Positions 1-10,684 of a DNA stretch of 64,000 bases are shown here, one piece after another. The notes below the pieces were generated by a model. The model was given only the letters and a program-made list of their open reading frames with translations, had not been told where the DNA came from and did not search any database. This stretch comes from Rhynchopus sp. YZ270_cl-10 (taxonomy: Eukaryota; Euglenozoa; Diplonemea; Diplonemida; Diplonemidae). Each line of letters opens with the position of its first letter. Position 1 is the stretch's first letter. Where the stretch lies: contig OZ037873.1 of the NCBI GenBank assembly GCA_964035575.1, positions 1,302,001 through 1,366,000 on the forward strand, read 5' to 3'. Made by a program: the position numbers and the translations under genes.

Positions 1-2
1 CA

Positions 3-941
3 CCACTCCCTATTGCAGGCCGTCGCTCCCTCCCTTCAGTCTCGCCACCCAAACTGTCACGCCCTGCAGACAAACACCATGACGTCGACGCGCAAGCCTC
101 TCTCAGCAAATCCGAAAGCATCGACATCGACGGCCCAGCCTACGGACGCCGTTCCCCAAAAGTGCGTGACCACAAAGACTCCGTAAAAATCCGCAAGCAA
201 AAGCTTGCAGAATTGGGGGAAGAACAGTCCGGAGGAGGGCATCCTCCGCAGGTCCAGCAGGCCCTCAATTCTCTCGATTTTGTCATTGCAAGGGGGCAAG
301 GTCTCAAGACGGCTGGGCCTTCTTTAATCAATATCGACAAACACAAGAAAAAGCCTTCCCCATTCGATGCCTTCGAAGACGACGCCAATGGCGGTGCCGG
401 AGCAGGCCGTGGCGAGAACACCCCGCTCCCGGAGCAGCCGCACAACGCAGCCCGCCTTGAAGCACAGTGCAAAGACATGGCGTCCTTCTTCCGCTCCGCG
501 CAGGACCTTCCCGCACAACAGCCCGAACGGCCTTGGGGTGACGATTGGTGTACAGGGCTGGACTTAACCACTGCAGCATCGCCAAGGAAAGGAGACGGGG
601 ATGGAAGCATGCAGATTGGAGAGAACACTGTGACATGGGCACATCTGTCCAAGCAATTTGAAGTGCAAGAGGCTGATTTGGGCACTCTTCCGCACGGGAA
701 GAACGCAGTAGACGGCAGTGGTGGGCGTCTCGCAGAAGGAACCAACGTCCCTTCCGCAAGCACGATTGAGGTGCGCTTCGCGGCAGCCCAGGCGCTCATC
801 GCCACGCTGACAGCGGATCTTGGGGAAGAACGATTGAAGGTCGAAAAGCTGCAGTCCTCGGTCCATGAATACACCAAAAAGAACATGGCGCTGACAGAGG
901 AGAACCTAGAGTTGAAGAGGCAGTTGAGGAGTGTCAGGTAA
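3..941 (+). CDS. 3' part of an unknown protein with a C-terminal coiled coil
   Basis: The frame is open from the left edge of the window to TAA at 939-941, with no in-frame ATG, so this is the 3' end of a gene that starts outside. A CAG at 16-18 after a pyrimidine-rich stretch could be a splice acceptor, with an exon starting at 19. The visible 312 residues are polar and low-complexity (Ser, Pro, Gly, Asp) up to about residue 250. The last 55 or so are Leu/Glu/Lys-rich with heptad spacing (EERLKVEKLQSSVHEY, then LTEENLELKRQLRSVR), as in a dimerising coiled coil. I recognise no catalytic motif. Coding is supported by base composition like the neighbouring genes and by a long frame that ends just where AT-rich spacer begins. 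The function is unknown; a scaffold or cytoskeletal protein would fit but is a guess. Confidence 0.6.
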   Translation, partial: PLPIAGRRSLPSVSPPKLSRPADKHHDVDAQASLSKSESIDIDGPAYGRRSPKVRDHKDSVKIRKQKLAELGEEQSGGGHPPQVQQALNSLDFVIARGQGLKTAGPSLINIDKHKKKPSPFDAFEDDANGGAGAGRGENTPLPEQPHNAARLEAQCKDMASFFRSAQDLPAQQPERPWGDDWCTGLDLTTAASPRKGDGDGSMQIGENTVTWAHLSKQFEVQEADLGTLPHGKNAVDGSGGRLAEGTNVPSASTIEVRFAAAQALIATLTADLGEERLKVEKLQSSVHEYTKKNMALTEENLELKRQLRSVR

Positions 942-1320
942 AAACGGAATTTAAAAACATACGCGGTAGTCTGGCTGACTGTGCCAGACTCAAAGACACC
1001 CAAATTTTGACTTTTTTCTAGACTTCTGAAAGTCAAGAAAATTCAGGATTTTCGACAGGCATAACCGCATGAGATAACAGGTAGGTGATTGTCAAACAAA
1101 AAATACCCTTTTTTAAAAAAAGGAGAGGAATTGCAATGTTACACAGATTTAGGGGGGAGGGGTTTTGCGTAAGATGGGGGGCACATTCATCATTTAACTT
1201 TTCTTGTTTTTTCCAATCCCTTTCTGACCGATGAGTAGAGGTATAGCAGATGGACATCACGAAAATGGATGCGGGGGGCTTTATTCGTTTACAAAAGCCC
1301 GCTTTTTTTAATCTCTCTTC
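942..1320. other. AT-rich spacer
   Basis: No gene is seen. The stretch has A and T homopolymers and, at 1181-1195, the short motif GCACATTCATCATTT, a weak member of the dispersed intron-like motif family described at 2991. The last six bases, CTCTTC (1315-1320), are repeated directly after the mobile element that follows. Confidence 0.5.
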
Positions 1321-2673
1321 TATACATAGCGCTCCAATTAGAGTGTTAGGGTATAATTAGAGTCTGGGATTTTGGGTCAAGTCAGTTAGAGTCCAGTTAG
1401 AGTATAATTAGAGTCGCTTTTCTTCAATTAGACTATAATTAGAGCGCAGTTAGAGCATAATTAGACTCTAACTACACTCTAATTATAGTCTAATTAGAGT
1501 AAAACAACAGGCTTCTTGTAGGTGCAAACGCCTTAAGGAACCGGTTCCCCTAAGGTTCCTCTGTAGGACCCAGGTGTCCAGGTGCCCACATAGCTGAGAA
1601 TAAGACTTGGGGACCCGGGACCCGGTTATTCTCAGCCGGACTGGGACACAACTATGTGAAGGCGCTGTGGGTCCGCCTGAAAGCGGGTCGGGGACCCGGT
1701 CGCGGGAGGGTGGGGGCCTAGTCCAAGTCCTACTGTACCTAGTACCCGGGACTCGGGACCCGGCTTATTCTCAGCTATGGGTACCCGGACCCGCAGTGGC
1801 ACATGCCCTCAAGTGTGAGTGACCCACACATGAGGGAATGCGACACCGCAAAAACTCTTCGTGCACCTTCGGGTGCAATGCCGCAGACAGGCCAAACAGC
1901 GTTGGACTCAGAGGAATTCCTGCTGTGCAGGTAACAAACATGAGAACCAACTCCCAGTAACAAGGGGCGCCTTTTGGCGGGCGTTGTTGAGGGTGTTTGG
2001 GGTGCAAAGTTTTCCACAATTTTGATGCGCGGGTACAGAAGTGTTGTCTTGTTCTTTCATCTCTAGGAATGTAAATGTCAATCGAGTTTAACTACCACTA
2101 AGGGGTCGAAGGGGATAATCCCAGTATCAAAGGTTGTGTCGACGGGAAATCTATGAGTATACGTTCATTTCATCCGCAGAAATAACTACTTATGAACCCA
2201 GGAGAGATCCAAGCCTCGCGCTAAACCACCACCCGCGATTGACTTAGATGTTATAACAAAGAGAATTCATAACAAACAACACCCTACCCCATGCACACTA
2301 AAGTGCCATGCTTCAAGTGATCATGCCCTGGGCCAAAATTCCTGTGCTAAAAAGGCAACAAGACCAGTGTGAATTGTGCACTGGTTTTCTGGGGGAACAA
2401 ACAATATTTTCTTGTATCTAGTCCTCTGCAAGCAGAAAACAGACGTTCTGGATTACAAAATCGAATTTCTTGCACTGGCTATGCTCCCTGGGTTTATGGC
2501 TATAGCATTGGTTGATGTGCCCCTCTTATTGACCCTATTATAAGACTCTAATTAGAGTCTAATTAGAGTCCAGTTAGAGTATTAGAGTTCAGTTAGAGTT
2601 TTAAAGACTCTAATTATACTCTAACTGCCGACTCTAATTATCTAGTTGGAGTCTAATTAGAGCGCTATGTATA
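1321..2673 (+). mobile_element. Non-autonomous TIR element built on CTAATTAGAGT repeats, copy 1
   Basis: The ends are inverted copies of TATACATAGCGCTC (1321-1334 and 2660-2673). Inside each end lies a tandem array of the near-palindrome CTAATTAGAGT (1340-1500 and 2535-2660). The flanks carry a 6 bp direct repeat CTCTTC (1315-1320 and 2674-2679), a likely target-site duplication, although the surrounding DNA is CT-rich. The 1 kb core has no plausible gene. It contains GGACCCGG/CCGGGACC-type inverted pieces near 1610-1770. Two relatives occur in reverse orientation at 33922 (one end missing) and 50676 (complete). The element looks like a MITE or a deletion derivative; I cannot assign a superfamily. 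Confidence 0.8.
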
Positions 2674-2990
2674 CTCTTCTCTCTTAATTTCTTTTTATTG
2701 ACAGAACAAAGCACGGAGAGTCTTGGGTTCATCTTAAAATTAGTACTCATACGGTGGGTGTGATAACGTTATCGATGACGTTATAGCACCCGCAGTATGA
2801 CTTCTTTCTTTCTTTGAAAACTTGGTTGTATTAGTGTAGACACCCGAGGATGAACTCCACTATACTTTCTTTCTTTTATTCCAAAAAAAAAAAAAAAAGC
2901 AATACATTTTTCGCACCCTCTTTGCTTTCTTTTCGTTTCGTTAAGAAAAGAAAGTATATGAAATAATTTCTTTTATGTTCTACTCCTTAG

Positions 2991-3061
2991 GATGTGTTTG
3001 CACGAGAGGCACATTCATCTGACAAAATTTTCTTTCTTTTCTCATTCTCTCCCTCCCGTAG
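2991..3061 (+). repeat. Intron-like dispersed motif, GATGTG class
   Basis: The copy begins after TTAG with GATGTGTTTGCACGAGAGG, continues CACATTCATCTGAC, then a T/C-rich tract, and ends in CCCGTAG. The arrangement (conserved head, ATTCATCT core, pyrimidine tract, AG) matches copies at 19888, 21456 and 30033, which sit in or at likely introns. Here no gene is visible on either side, so this may be a 5' UTR intron, a trans-splice acceptor or a stray copy. Confidence 0.45.
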
Positions 3062-3678
3062 ACTACACTTGTCGCGGCTGTCCACTCCCCCACGTTCCGG
3101 CGCACGCACGAGACAGGAAAAATAGAAAAAAAAAAATATGTCTCGATCAAGTCACCCTGGGAAAAATAATAAAATGGTACCCCAGAACTACAAAAAACGG
3201 AGTACGCTACAACTACGCACTAAGTACGCAATATGGGGTCGTCAGGAGCACCATAAAAGAGGTTCTTTTTTGTGCCTTTTTTGTGCAAACCCGCAACGTT
3301 GTTATGCACTAAGCACTACTAGGGAGTGTTTCCAACTCTGTTTTTGTCACACCTTTTAGACAAAACGGCGGAACTTCAATATACTACATAATCCAGTGTG
3401 CTTTTACAAAAAAAAAAAATGACAAAATAAAAGGAACAAAAAAGACAAAGCACAGTGCATTCGTTTGCCTACACTGATACAAAAAATAGTAGTAACTCTG
3501 AGATAAAAGGGAAAAAAAAGGGGGGTTTTCGTTGTTCAATTTACCCTGTTGGAGGGGGGCTATTTGACGACCGTATCGGAGGAATCAGTTCTCCTTTTAA
3601 GCCTCACTTTGTAGGTATAACAACAAAAAATCGACTCGCTGCATTTTTGAACGACAGAAGGAAGTTTGCTTTACAGCA

Positions 3679-3699
3679 CTCTCTCTCTCTCTCTCTCTC
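3679..3699. repeat. CT dinucleotide microsatellite
   Basis: About ten CT units about 240 bp upstream of the ABC transporter start. It is likely polymorphic and has no evident role. Confidence 0.8.
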
Positions 3700-3940
3700 G
3701 AACAAAAATATTTGTACCAATAACAACATAGCACATCAATATTCCACAGAAGCGCGAGGGAACATACCAACAGATACCCTCAATAAAAAAACTTACATGT
3801 ACACAAACAAAGACAAAAGAATACACCATTTTCCTCCCTCTCTCTCCTCTCTCCTTCCCCTCCTTCTTGAACCCCTCACTACATACAGGAATCTTTAACA
3901 CAAAGGTGAATATCATCTTTTGTATCGGAAACACAACACC

Positions 3941-6900
3941 ATGTCGAGCGCTAAGTACAGCCGCCTTGATGACGGCAGAGGTGTGCAGGATACACACCAC
4001 ATCATCGACACCGACTCAGAGGTCTTGCCAGACCATATCAAGAACGACGAGGAGAACGCGGGGTTTATCTCGAGGGTCTTTTTTTTGTGGGTCGGGAGGG
4101 TTGTCTCTCTTGCGAACCAGCGCAAAAAGGAGGAGGGCGGGGCGCTTCAGGTAGATGACCTGGGCACACTCTCCAAGGCAGACAAGACAGGACACAACCA
4201 CAAACGCTTCAAACGCTGCATGGACGCGACACTAGAACGTTCACGCCTTTGGAACTCCCTAGCCGCCAACCATGCGCAGGTTGAAGACAAAAAGGGCAAC
4301 CGCGGGACGCTAAAATACATCGGCCGTCTGGTGTACGGCCCTAACAAATACGTCTACCATTGCGGGGTGGAATGGGACACCACTGCACGCTTCTCGAAGA
4401 AGGACCCCGCTGGCGACGGCTACTACATGGGGGAGAAGATCTTTGACTGCCGTCCAGGGTATGGCAGCTTTGTCCGTCCAAAGGAGATCCGCCCGCTTGC
4501 GATGAACCCTGAGGGGAAGGCGTACACCTGGAAGGATGTGCGGCCGGAGGCGCCGTCGGTAGGGGGTGCGCTGTTCTCTGCGTTCCGCTACCCGTTGCTG
4601 CTGTCTGGTATTGCGAAGTTTGTGCAGACAGCGTCGCTGTTCATCCAGCCGGAGGTCGTACGGCGGCTTACGTTGTATCTCGCTATGACGCCCATTGTCG
4701 CAACACCGTCGCCAGGGGACAACTTCACGGATCTTGCAGGGGGCTTCTACAGCGGCAGCGAGTTTCTGTTTGACAACCAGACAACAGTCGAGTATGAGTC
4801 GCGGTCCTGGCAGACGGGGGTGATCTACATTGCGCTCATGGTGATCGGGCAGTTTATCAGCTCGCTTGCAGGGTCGTGGTATACGTTTCTGTTGTACAGA
4901 GTGGGTTTGCAGGTGCGGAATGTGCTGAGTGCTGTGATTTTTGACAAATCCCTGACAATCTCGCAGAAATCAGAGAGCCACCCAGACTTCTCTGTCGGCA
5001 ACAAAGTGAACCTCATTGATAAAGACACCGAGAGGGTGCGCGAGCTGTTCTGGACGATCCACGACATCTGGGCTGCGCCTGCTGTGCTGACTGCCGCTTT
5101 GATCCTGCTCTACGACCTTGCTGGGAAGACGGTGTTTTCGGCATTGGGGTCTTTGGCTGTTGTCATGCCTGTATTAGGTGTGTGCATCATGATGATGATG
5201 GGCCCAATCAAGATGCTCGCAAAAATTAAGGACAGACGGATCAAAACTGTTTCTGAAGTTCTCGAAAGCGTGCGCATCGTGAAGTACATGGTGTGGGAGG
5301 ACCGTTTCTCCGACCAGGTGGACGATATCAGACAAGAGGAGATCGATCAGCTGCAGAAACAGCACAAATGGTACAGCGGGCTCATTGCGACCATCATCGG
5401 CAGTGGCGCGCTTCTCAACGCGACCTTCTTCTTCACCTACGTCTACACCGGGCACGAACTCACCCCTGAGATTGTCTTCACATCGCAGCTCTACTTCGGC
5501 ATGCTGCGCAACCCCACCATCGTTATCCCCACTCTCATGAACAGATACATTTCTGCACGCGAGTCTTGGTACCGTATCGGGCGTCTCCTCGAGTCTCCTG
5601 ACCAATCCGATGACGTCGACAGACAGGTGGCCACCGGGACAGCACGTATCGACGTCGACCCTGAGACATCGACTGCAGAGTTCATTGCGCATGTGTCGGT
5701 GCCTTTGTGTAAAGGGGATAAGTCGGTGCTCTTGAAGGCTCCTGCCCCGTTGGAGGTCAGTCAGATTGATGTTGTGGTGTTGTCTGCAGCCGTCGCTGCT
5801 GCAGTGATCAATGCAAAGAAGGAGACCAAAGCCGAGCCGACCACACAGCATGTCAACGAGGTAGAGGTGGAGGAGGATTCGGACGACGAAACCAAATCGC
5901 TTCTGGAGGAGGCGCAGGAGCGTGCGGTGAGCCCTGCTGCAGGCGAGGCTGGGAAGGACGGAGAGAAGGATGCGGGCAAACGCGCTGCGGAGAAGGAGAC
6001 CGCGTACCGCACCTTCCCGAAGACGCTGCTGTCGTTGACGAAGGCGGTGGAGATCGAGCAGGGGCAGCTGGTCATGGTGCTTGGGAAGATTGGTACTGGG
6101 AAGTCCATTTTGTTGAACGCACTGCTTGGACATGCTACATCCACTTCTGGGAAGGTGTCGCTTGGCGGCAAGGTGGCGTACGCTCAACAAGACGCATGGC
6201 TGCTCAACGCTACCGTCAAGAAGAACATCACGATGGCAGGACAAGAGGACAACGAAGTCTGGTACAACACCATCACAGACGTCTGCCAGCTCCGTGCAGA
6301 CCTTGCGCAGTTCGACAAAGGTGACGCAACAGAGATCGGAGAGCGTGGCATCAACCTCTCTGGTGGTCAGAAGCAGCGTGTCTCCCTTGCCCGCGCATGC
6401 TACTCCGAGGCGGATGTGCTCCTCCTCGACGATCCTCTCAGTGCGCTGGACGCAGGCACACAGCGTCGTGTCATGGACCAATGTGTGTGTGGAGTGCTCA
6501 AAGGCAGGACCATCGTGCTTGCAACCCATCAAACGCAGTATGCGCACCGTGCAGACCACATCATCGTGCTCGGGGCCAAGCCCTCCAACGACACTGTCGG
6601 TGACGTTCTCTTCAGCGGCTCCTACGCAGCGTACCAAGACTACGAAGCAGCTGCCGCAAACAAATCTCCTGGTCTTGCACCAAAATCTCCGTCCGCAGCA
6701 CCAAAGTCCCCTGCCCTGACCCCTACGTCGGGGCCGTCGAAGTCGCCGGTACCCGAAACGCATCGGATGGACAAGGTCACGGAAAGGCTCTATCTGTCTG
6801 TTGAAACCGAAGGTGACGATTTGATTCCAACCTCCGTGACTCACGTGCTTGCAGACAAGGTGGATTCTGAGTCGCGCCTGGCAGAGTCGACTACGGTGAT

Positions 6901-8992
6901 TGCGGGGTACACAGAGGCGCTGTTGTTTCTCAAGCGGTTCCACGAGTTGGAGGCAGACTCGGTGCTCTTGGTGCGGGCGACCTGGGCGCCTGCGCTGCTG
7001 ACAGCGTACTACCAGACGGCAGAGGGTATCCCATTCGAAGAGGCTGCGCAAAGGCTGCAGCGGAACCGCGACGCCACCGGGTCCATCAACTCTGAGGATA
7101 AGGATAAGCTTATGCGTGACGAAGAGCGTGCCATCGGGTCCGTAGGTGGTGCAGTGTACCTGTCCTACCTGAGTGCAACAGGAGGGTTTTGGATGTGGAT
7201 TCCGATTTTCATGTTTCTCGCAACCGCGCAGGTGGCGACAAGCGGAAGCGATCTGTGGCTGTCCTGGTGGTCGAGAGACCATTTCCCTTACTTCGACGTC
7301 GGCGAATCGGAGCGCGAGAAGTGGTACAAAATTGTGTACGGGTCGTTCATTGGTGGGATTCATGTGTTCTGGTTTTTGACAGCGTACACGGCGTACACGG
7401 GGTTCCGCAGGGCGTCGAAGAAGCTCCACAAAAACATGCTGCGCCACATTCTCGCTGCACCTACGTCCTTTTTCGACACAACGCCAAATGGCCGGATTCT
7501 GAACCGCTTTACGGACGACATCTTCCAGATCGACACCTTGGTGCCTACCTGCACCTTTTGGTTCCTCTTTGGTGTTGCAATGTCCGTTGGAAGCATTTCC
7601 ATCCAAGCCTACACTAAGCCTGTTATCCTTGCTGTCGTTGGTGCCTTGGCTGTGGTCTACCTTTACACTGTGTACCGGTACCTCCCTTCGCAGAGGGAGA
7701 CAAAGCGGATGGACGCAATGAACCGGTCTCCGATTCTTGCGCACTTTAGTCAGACCATTAATGGCTGCAAGACTGTAGTGGCGCACAACCTCCAGGGGTC
7801 GTTCATTGCACGCAACCGAGAGACCCTTGACGCCTCAGCGCTTACGACATTCGCAACGATCTATCTCCCACAATACCTTGCAGTGCGATTGGCTGTCATT
7901 GGTGCACTCATTGTAGGCGCCTTTGTCGGTCTCTCTGTGCAATCCCGCCTCAACGAAGCTTCTGGAGTCAACGCCGCAACAGAAACCCTCGGCATCAACA
8001 ACTCTGTAGGTCTCGCCTTCTTCCTCAACTTCATTGTCACATTGTACTCCCAGCTAGAAGCTTCAATGGCATCAGTTGAAAGAGTTCTCCAATACAGCAA
8101 AGACGGACCCGGATGCGTACCCCAAGAAGTCCTCTCTGGCGATGACAACCAAAACAACTGGCCCGGGAAGGATGTCAGTGTGTCCTTCAAGAATGTGTCG
8201 CTTCGCTACCGTCCGGAGCTTCCTCTGGTGGTGGACAACCTTTCCTTTGAGATCAACGCTGGGGAGCGTATTGGAGTCGTTGGAGGAACCGGGGTAGGGA
8301 AGAGCACGGTCATGACTGCTTTGTTCCGTTTTGTTGAAATCGAAGGTGGCGAAGTACGTCTTGGTGGCCAAAACGTAAAGACCGTTGCCATGCGCCACCT
8401 CCGTCGCCAGCTCTCCATGGTCCCACAAGACCCCGTCCTCTTCCGAGGCACCGTACGACACAACCTCGACCCTTTCGACACTTCTACTGACGAAGAGGTG
8501 TGGGCAGCCCTCGACAAAGTCAGCATGACCGAACGCATTGAATCGCACGACGGAAAACTTGCCGGAGCCATCTCAGAAAAAGCGTCAAACTTTTCCCTCG
8601 GAGAGCGCGCCCTCCTTTGCCTTGCCAGAGCAATGCTGAAGAGTGGAACTAGGGTGCTTCTCATTGACGAGGCCACTGCGAATATTGATATGAAAACTGA
8701 TGTGTTGGTGCAGAAGGCGATTCGTGAGTCGTTTGAAGGGTACACTGTGATTACGATTGCGCATCGTCTGCAGACAGTCATTGACAGCGATAGGCTCTTC
8801 ATTCTTGGCCGTCCATCAGACGGTCAACCAGGCACCATCGTCGAGAGTGGGACCCCAAAAGAGCTGATTGAGAAGCGTGGTGTCTTTTACGAGTCCTTCC
8901 TCTCCTCGCTCCCGGAGGACGAGAAGGAGCGTCTCGTGGAGATTGCGATGTCAGACAACCCCAGAGAAGCCTATTTGAAGACCCTGCAGTGA
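3941..8992 (+). CDS. ABCC-type ABC transporter with inserted CAP-Gly-like and phosphatase-like domains
   Basis: A single uninterrupted frame of 1,683 residues; the start is the ATG at 3941 after a CT-rich leader. The order is N-terminal ABCC linker (EENAGFISRVFFLWVGR, about 30-50), CAP-Gly-like domain (about 118-186), TMD1, NBD1, Ser/Pro-rich linker, DSP-like domain (about 942-1050), TMD2 and NBD2. NBD1 has Walker A GKIGTGKS (about 715), signature LSGGQ and Walker B LLLDDP, with Asp in place of the catalytic Glu, which is usual in ABCC. NBD2 has GGTGVGKS (about 1448), the divergent ABCC signature FSLGER, LLIDEAT and an AHR H-loop. About 130 acidic residues (HVNEVEVEEDSDDE) interrupt the start of NBD1. 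ABCC proteins export organic anions and conjugates; the substrate here cannot be told. It is longer than usual because of the insertions, and all ATP-site residues expected of the family are present. Confidence 0.95.
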   Translation: MSSAKYSRLDDGRGVQDTHHIIDTDSEVLPDHIKNDEENAGFISRVFFLWVGRVVSLANQRKKEEGGALQVDDLGTLSKADKTGHNHKRFKRCMDATLERSRLWNSLAANHAQVEDKKGNRGTLKYIGRLVYGPNKYVYHCGVEWDTTARFSKKDPAGDGYYMGEKIFDCRPGYGSFVRPKEIRPLAMNPEGKAYTWKDVRPEAPSVGGALFSAFRYPLLLSGIAKFVQTASLFIQPEVVRRLTLYLAMTPIVATPSPGDNFTDLAGGFYSGSEFLFDNQTTVEYESRSWQTGVIYIALMVIGQFISSLAGSWYTFLLYRVGLQVRNVLSAVIFDKSLTISQKSESHPDFSVGNKVNLIDKDTERVRELFWTIHDIWAAPAVLTAALILLYDLAGKTVFSALGSLAVVMPVLGVCIMMMMGPIKMLAKIKDRRIKTVSEVLESVRIVKYMVWEDRFSDQVDDIRQEEIDQLQKQHKWYSGLIATIIGSGALLNATFFFTYVYTGHELTPEIVFTSQLYFGMLRNPTIVIPTLMNRYISARESWYRIGRLLESPDQSDDVDRQVATGTARIDVDPETSTAEFIAHVSVPLCKGDKSVLLKAPAPLEVSQIDVVVLSAAVAAAVINAKKETKAEPTTQHVNEVEVEEDSDDETKSLLEEAQERAVSPAAGEAGKDGEKDAGKRAAEKETAYRTFPKTLLSLTKAVEIEQGQLVMVLGKIGTGKSILLNALLGHATSTSGKVSLGGKVAYAQQDAWLLNATVKKNITMAGQEDNEVWYNTITDVCQLRADLAQFDKGDATEIGERGINLSGGQKQRVSLARACYSEADVLLLDDPLSALDAGTQRRVMDQCVCGVLKGRTIVLATHQTQYAHRADHIIVLGAKPSNDTVGDVLFSGSYAAYQDYEAAAANKSPGLAPKSPSAAPKSPALTPTSGPSKSPVPETHRMDKVTERLYLSVETEGDDLIPTSVTHVLADKVDSESRLAESTTVIAGYTEALLFLKRFHELEADSVLLVRATWAPALLTAYYQTAEGIPFEEAAQRLQRNRDATGSINSEDKDKLMRDEERAIGSVGGAVYLSYLSATGGFWMWIPIFMFLATAQVATSGSDLWLSWWSRDHFPYFDVGESEREKWYKIVYGSFIGGIHVFWFLTAYTAYTGFRRASKKLHKNMLRHILAAPTSFFDTTPNGRILNRFTDDIFQIDTLVPTCTFWFLFGVAMSVGSISIQAYTKPVILAVVGALAVVYLYTVYRYLPSQRETKRMDAMNRSPILAHFSQTINGCKTVVAHNLQGSFIARNRETLDASALTTFATIYLPQYLAVRLAVIGALIVGAFVGLSVQSRLNEASGVNAATETLGINNSVGLAFFLNFIVTLYSQLEASMASVERVLQYSKDGPGCVPQEVLSGDDNQNNWPGKDVSVSFKNVSLRYRPELPLVVDNLSFEINAGERIGVVGGTGVGKSTVMTALFRFVEIEGGEVRLGGQNVKTVAMRHLRRQLSMVPQDPVLFRGTVRHNLDPFDTSTDEEVWAALDKVSMTERIESHDGKLAGAISEKASNFSLGERALLCLARAMLKSGTRVLLIDEATANIDMKTDVLVQKAIRESFEGYTVITIAHRLQTVIDSDRLFILGRPSDGQPGTIVESGTPKELIEKRGVFYESFLSSLPEDEKERLVEIAMSDNPREAYLKTLQ

Positions 8993-10684
8993 GGGAAGAA
9001 AGGTGAGGAAGAGAGGGAAAAAAGAGAGAGAGAGTTTTTTTTTTTTGAAAGGTGTTTTTTAGATTTTTGTGTTGTTGGTTTTTGAAAAAAAAATTGAAAA
9101 GAAAAATGAAGAGAAAAAAAAAGAAGGAAAAAAGAGGGAGGGAGGCATTTGAGATCTTGTAGCCGGTTTGGTGTAAAGTGATTTTGTTGAAAACTGTTTT
9201 TAAACAATATTTAAAAAACACACACAGGGTTTTCCTTCTCTATCTCCTTTTTTAATGTAAACGTAAGGTAAGGGCTTTTTGTATTTCAAAAGCCCTATTT
9301 TTTTTTTTTTTTTTGTCTCTCGCAGTTGCCGGATGTCCAGTACTATGTAAACTAGCGCATTGGGCTCAAGTCCCCCGTTTGCTTGCCCTCACGTGCGTTT
9401 ATACAGGTATATGTGACTGAACGTTACGAAGAGAGAGTACCAAAAAAAAACCCCAAATTTTTGATTTTGATTTTTTTTTAAAATCAGAACCGGAGTTGTG
9501 TCTCTGTGTTACGTAATCATGAAAACCCCCCCCTATCACTAGCCCTCTCCGATAATCTTTTTTTGAGCATTTTTATGATACCACCATTTTAGGTGAAGAA
9601 ACAAAAAACATTTTATGCCCACTAACTCCAGCCTTTTCACTTATCTTCCTGCTAACCAGTAGACACTTATTTGTGTCCACACCCCTACTTAAATGCAACG
9701 ATGTGTGCAAACGAGGAGCACACTCATCTTTCTGTTATTTTTTGTTGTACTTTGTGCTTCATCCGGACGGCTGGCATCGTACAGTGGGTCAGTCGGAGGT
9801 GCCTGCATCAACTACAGTTTTTTTTTAAGCCTAAACCAAAAGAAAGGGTGCATGTGTTGACCCTGTCAAATGCTTTCAATTCTGTGAACTGAAAGTATCT
9901 AATTAAAGCCTTTTCTATACTGCCAGAGATCGGCAGCAGTAACCTTTTTGTGACTAAACACGTTTACGATTATGCAATTTTTAATATTCTTATTTTCATC
10001 GACCCCCTCCCGAATGCCCTAAAAATGCATTTTTTTTTTTTTTTTTTTGCTGTTGTTTCGTGTTTGTGGTTGTCTTGAGACCCAGAGTTTTCCCAATCTG
10101 GTCCTCAACTCTCAGCCACTGTGTTGCTTTCACCCCCCCCAAAAACCCCTTTTTGATTTGTTTTTCCATGTTGCATCTGATTGCTTGGTGTGATCTGGGG
10201 GTGAGGAAGCGTTTCCAACTTTTCAACCTCTTCCCCAATTTACCTTTCGCGCTTTTTTTACCCTCCCCCCGTTTTAGAATCAACAGAGAGTGTACGTTAA
10301 GATTTAATTGCTATCTTTCGTGCTCGGGTTTCTTTTATAAAACAACTTGTCGTCAATCCTAAAAAGATTGGAGACAGCGCTGCGGGACAAACAAAACGGA
10401 TTGAAAAAGACAAAATCTTGCTTGTTTCTTTGAGTACTCCACCAGGTTAACACATTGTTTTTTTACCTTTTTTGTTTTCCGGCTTTGAGCGCACAAACAA
10501 AAAAGACCCGATATTTTTTCTCTAAAAAATTGTTTGCACATCTGGTGCTCCGGGGTCGATATTGACAGGTCACTGACAGGTCATTGGCATAGGGGCTTTA
10601 TGGATACACCCCCCCTGATGTTGACAGATCACTGACAGATTGTTGACCGATTTCCAAAAGCACCAACCGCGCTTTCCCATACTA
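8993..10684. other. Gene-poor AT-rich spacer
   Basis: No supportable gene. It contains long A/T homopolymers, an intron-like motif copy at 9700-9745 (GATGTGTGCAAACGAGG, then CACTCATCTTTC), and at 9750-9816 a segment (TTTGTGCTTCATCCGG, then CATCGTACAGTGGGT) that recurs at 33055-33112. At 10560-10660 TGACAGGTCACTGACAGGTC and TGACAGATCACTGACAGAT lie inside a weak inverted repeat whose ends read TGGTGCT/AGCACCA. Confidence 0.5.

Larger units (their letters stand above)
2674..3940. other. Repeat-rich spacer upstream of the ABC transporter gene
   Basis: No convincing gene; the short open frames here are low-complexity. The spacer holds an intron-like motif copy (2991-3061), poly-A runs (2883-2898, 3408-3419) and a CT microsatellite (3679-3699). 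The last 100 bp before the ATG at 3941 are CT-rich, a plausible 5' UTR or promoter region. Confidence 0.5.

Noticed and set aside
140-1036. 298-codon minus-strand frame at the left edge
   Set aside because: Antisense to the + strand frame 3-941, low-complexity and running on into AT-rich spacer; the + strand frame has the better composition and a coiled-coil end.
5174-7786. 870-codon open frame on the minus strand
   Set aside because: It lies wholly antisense to the ABCC transporter coding region, and its protein has no recognisable domain. Strong codon bias in the real gene removes stops from the opposite strand.
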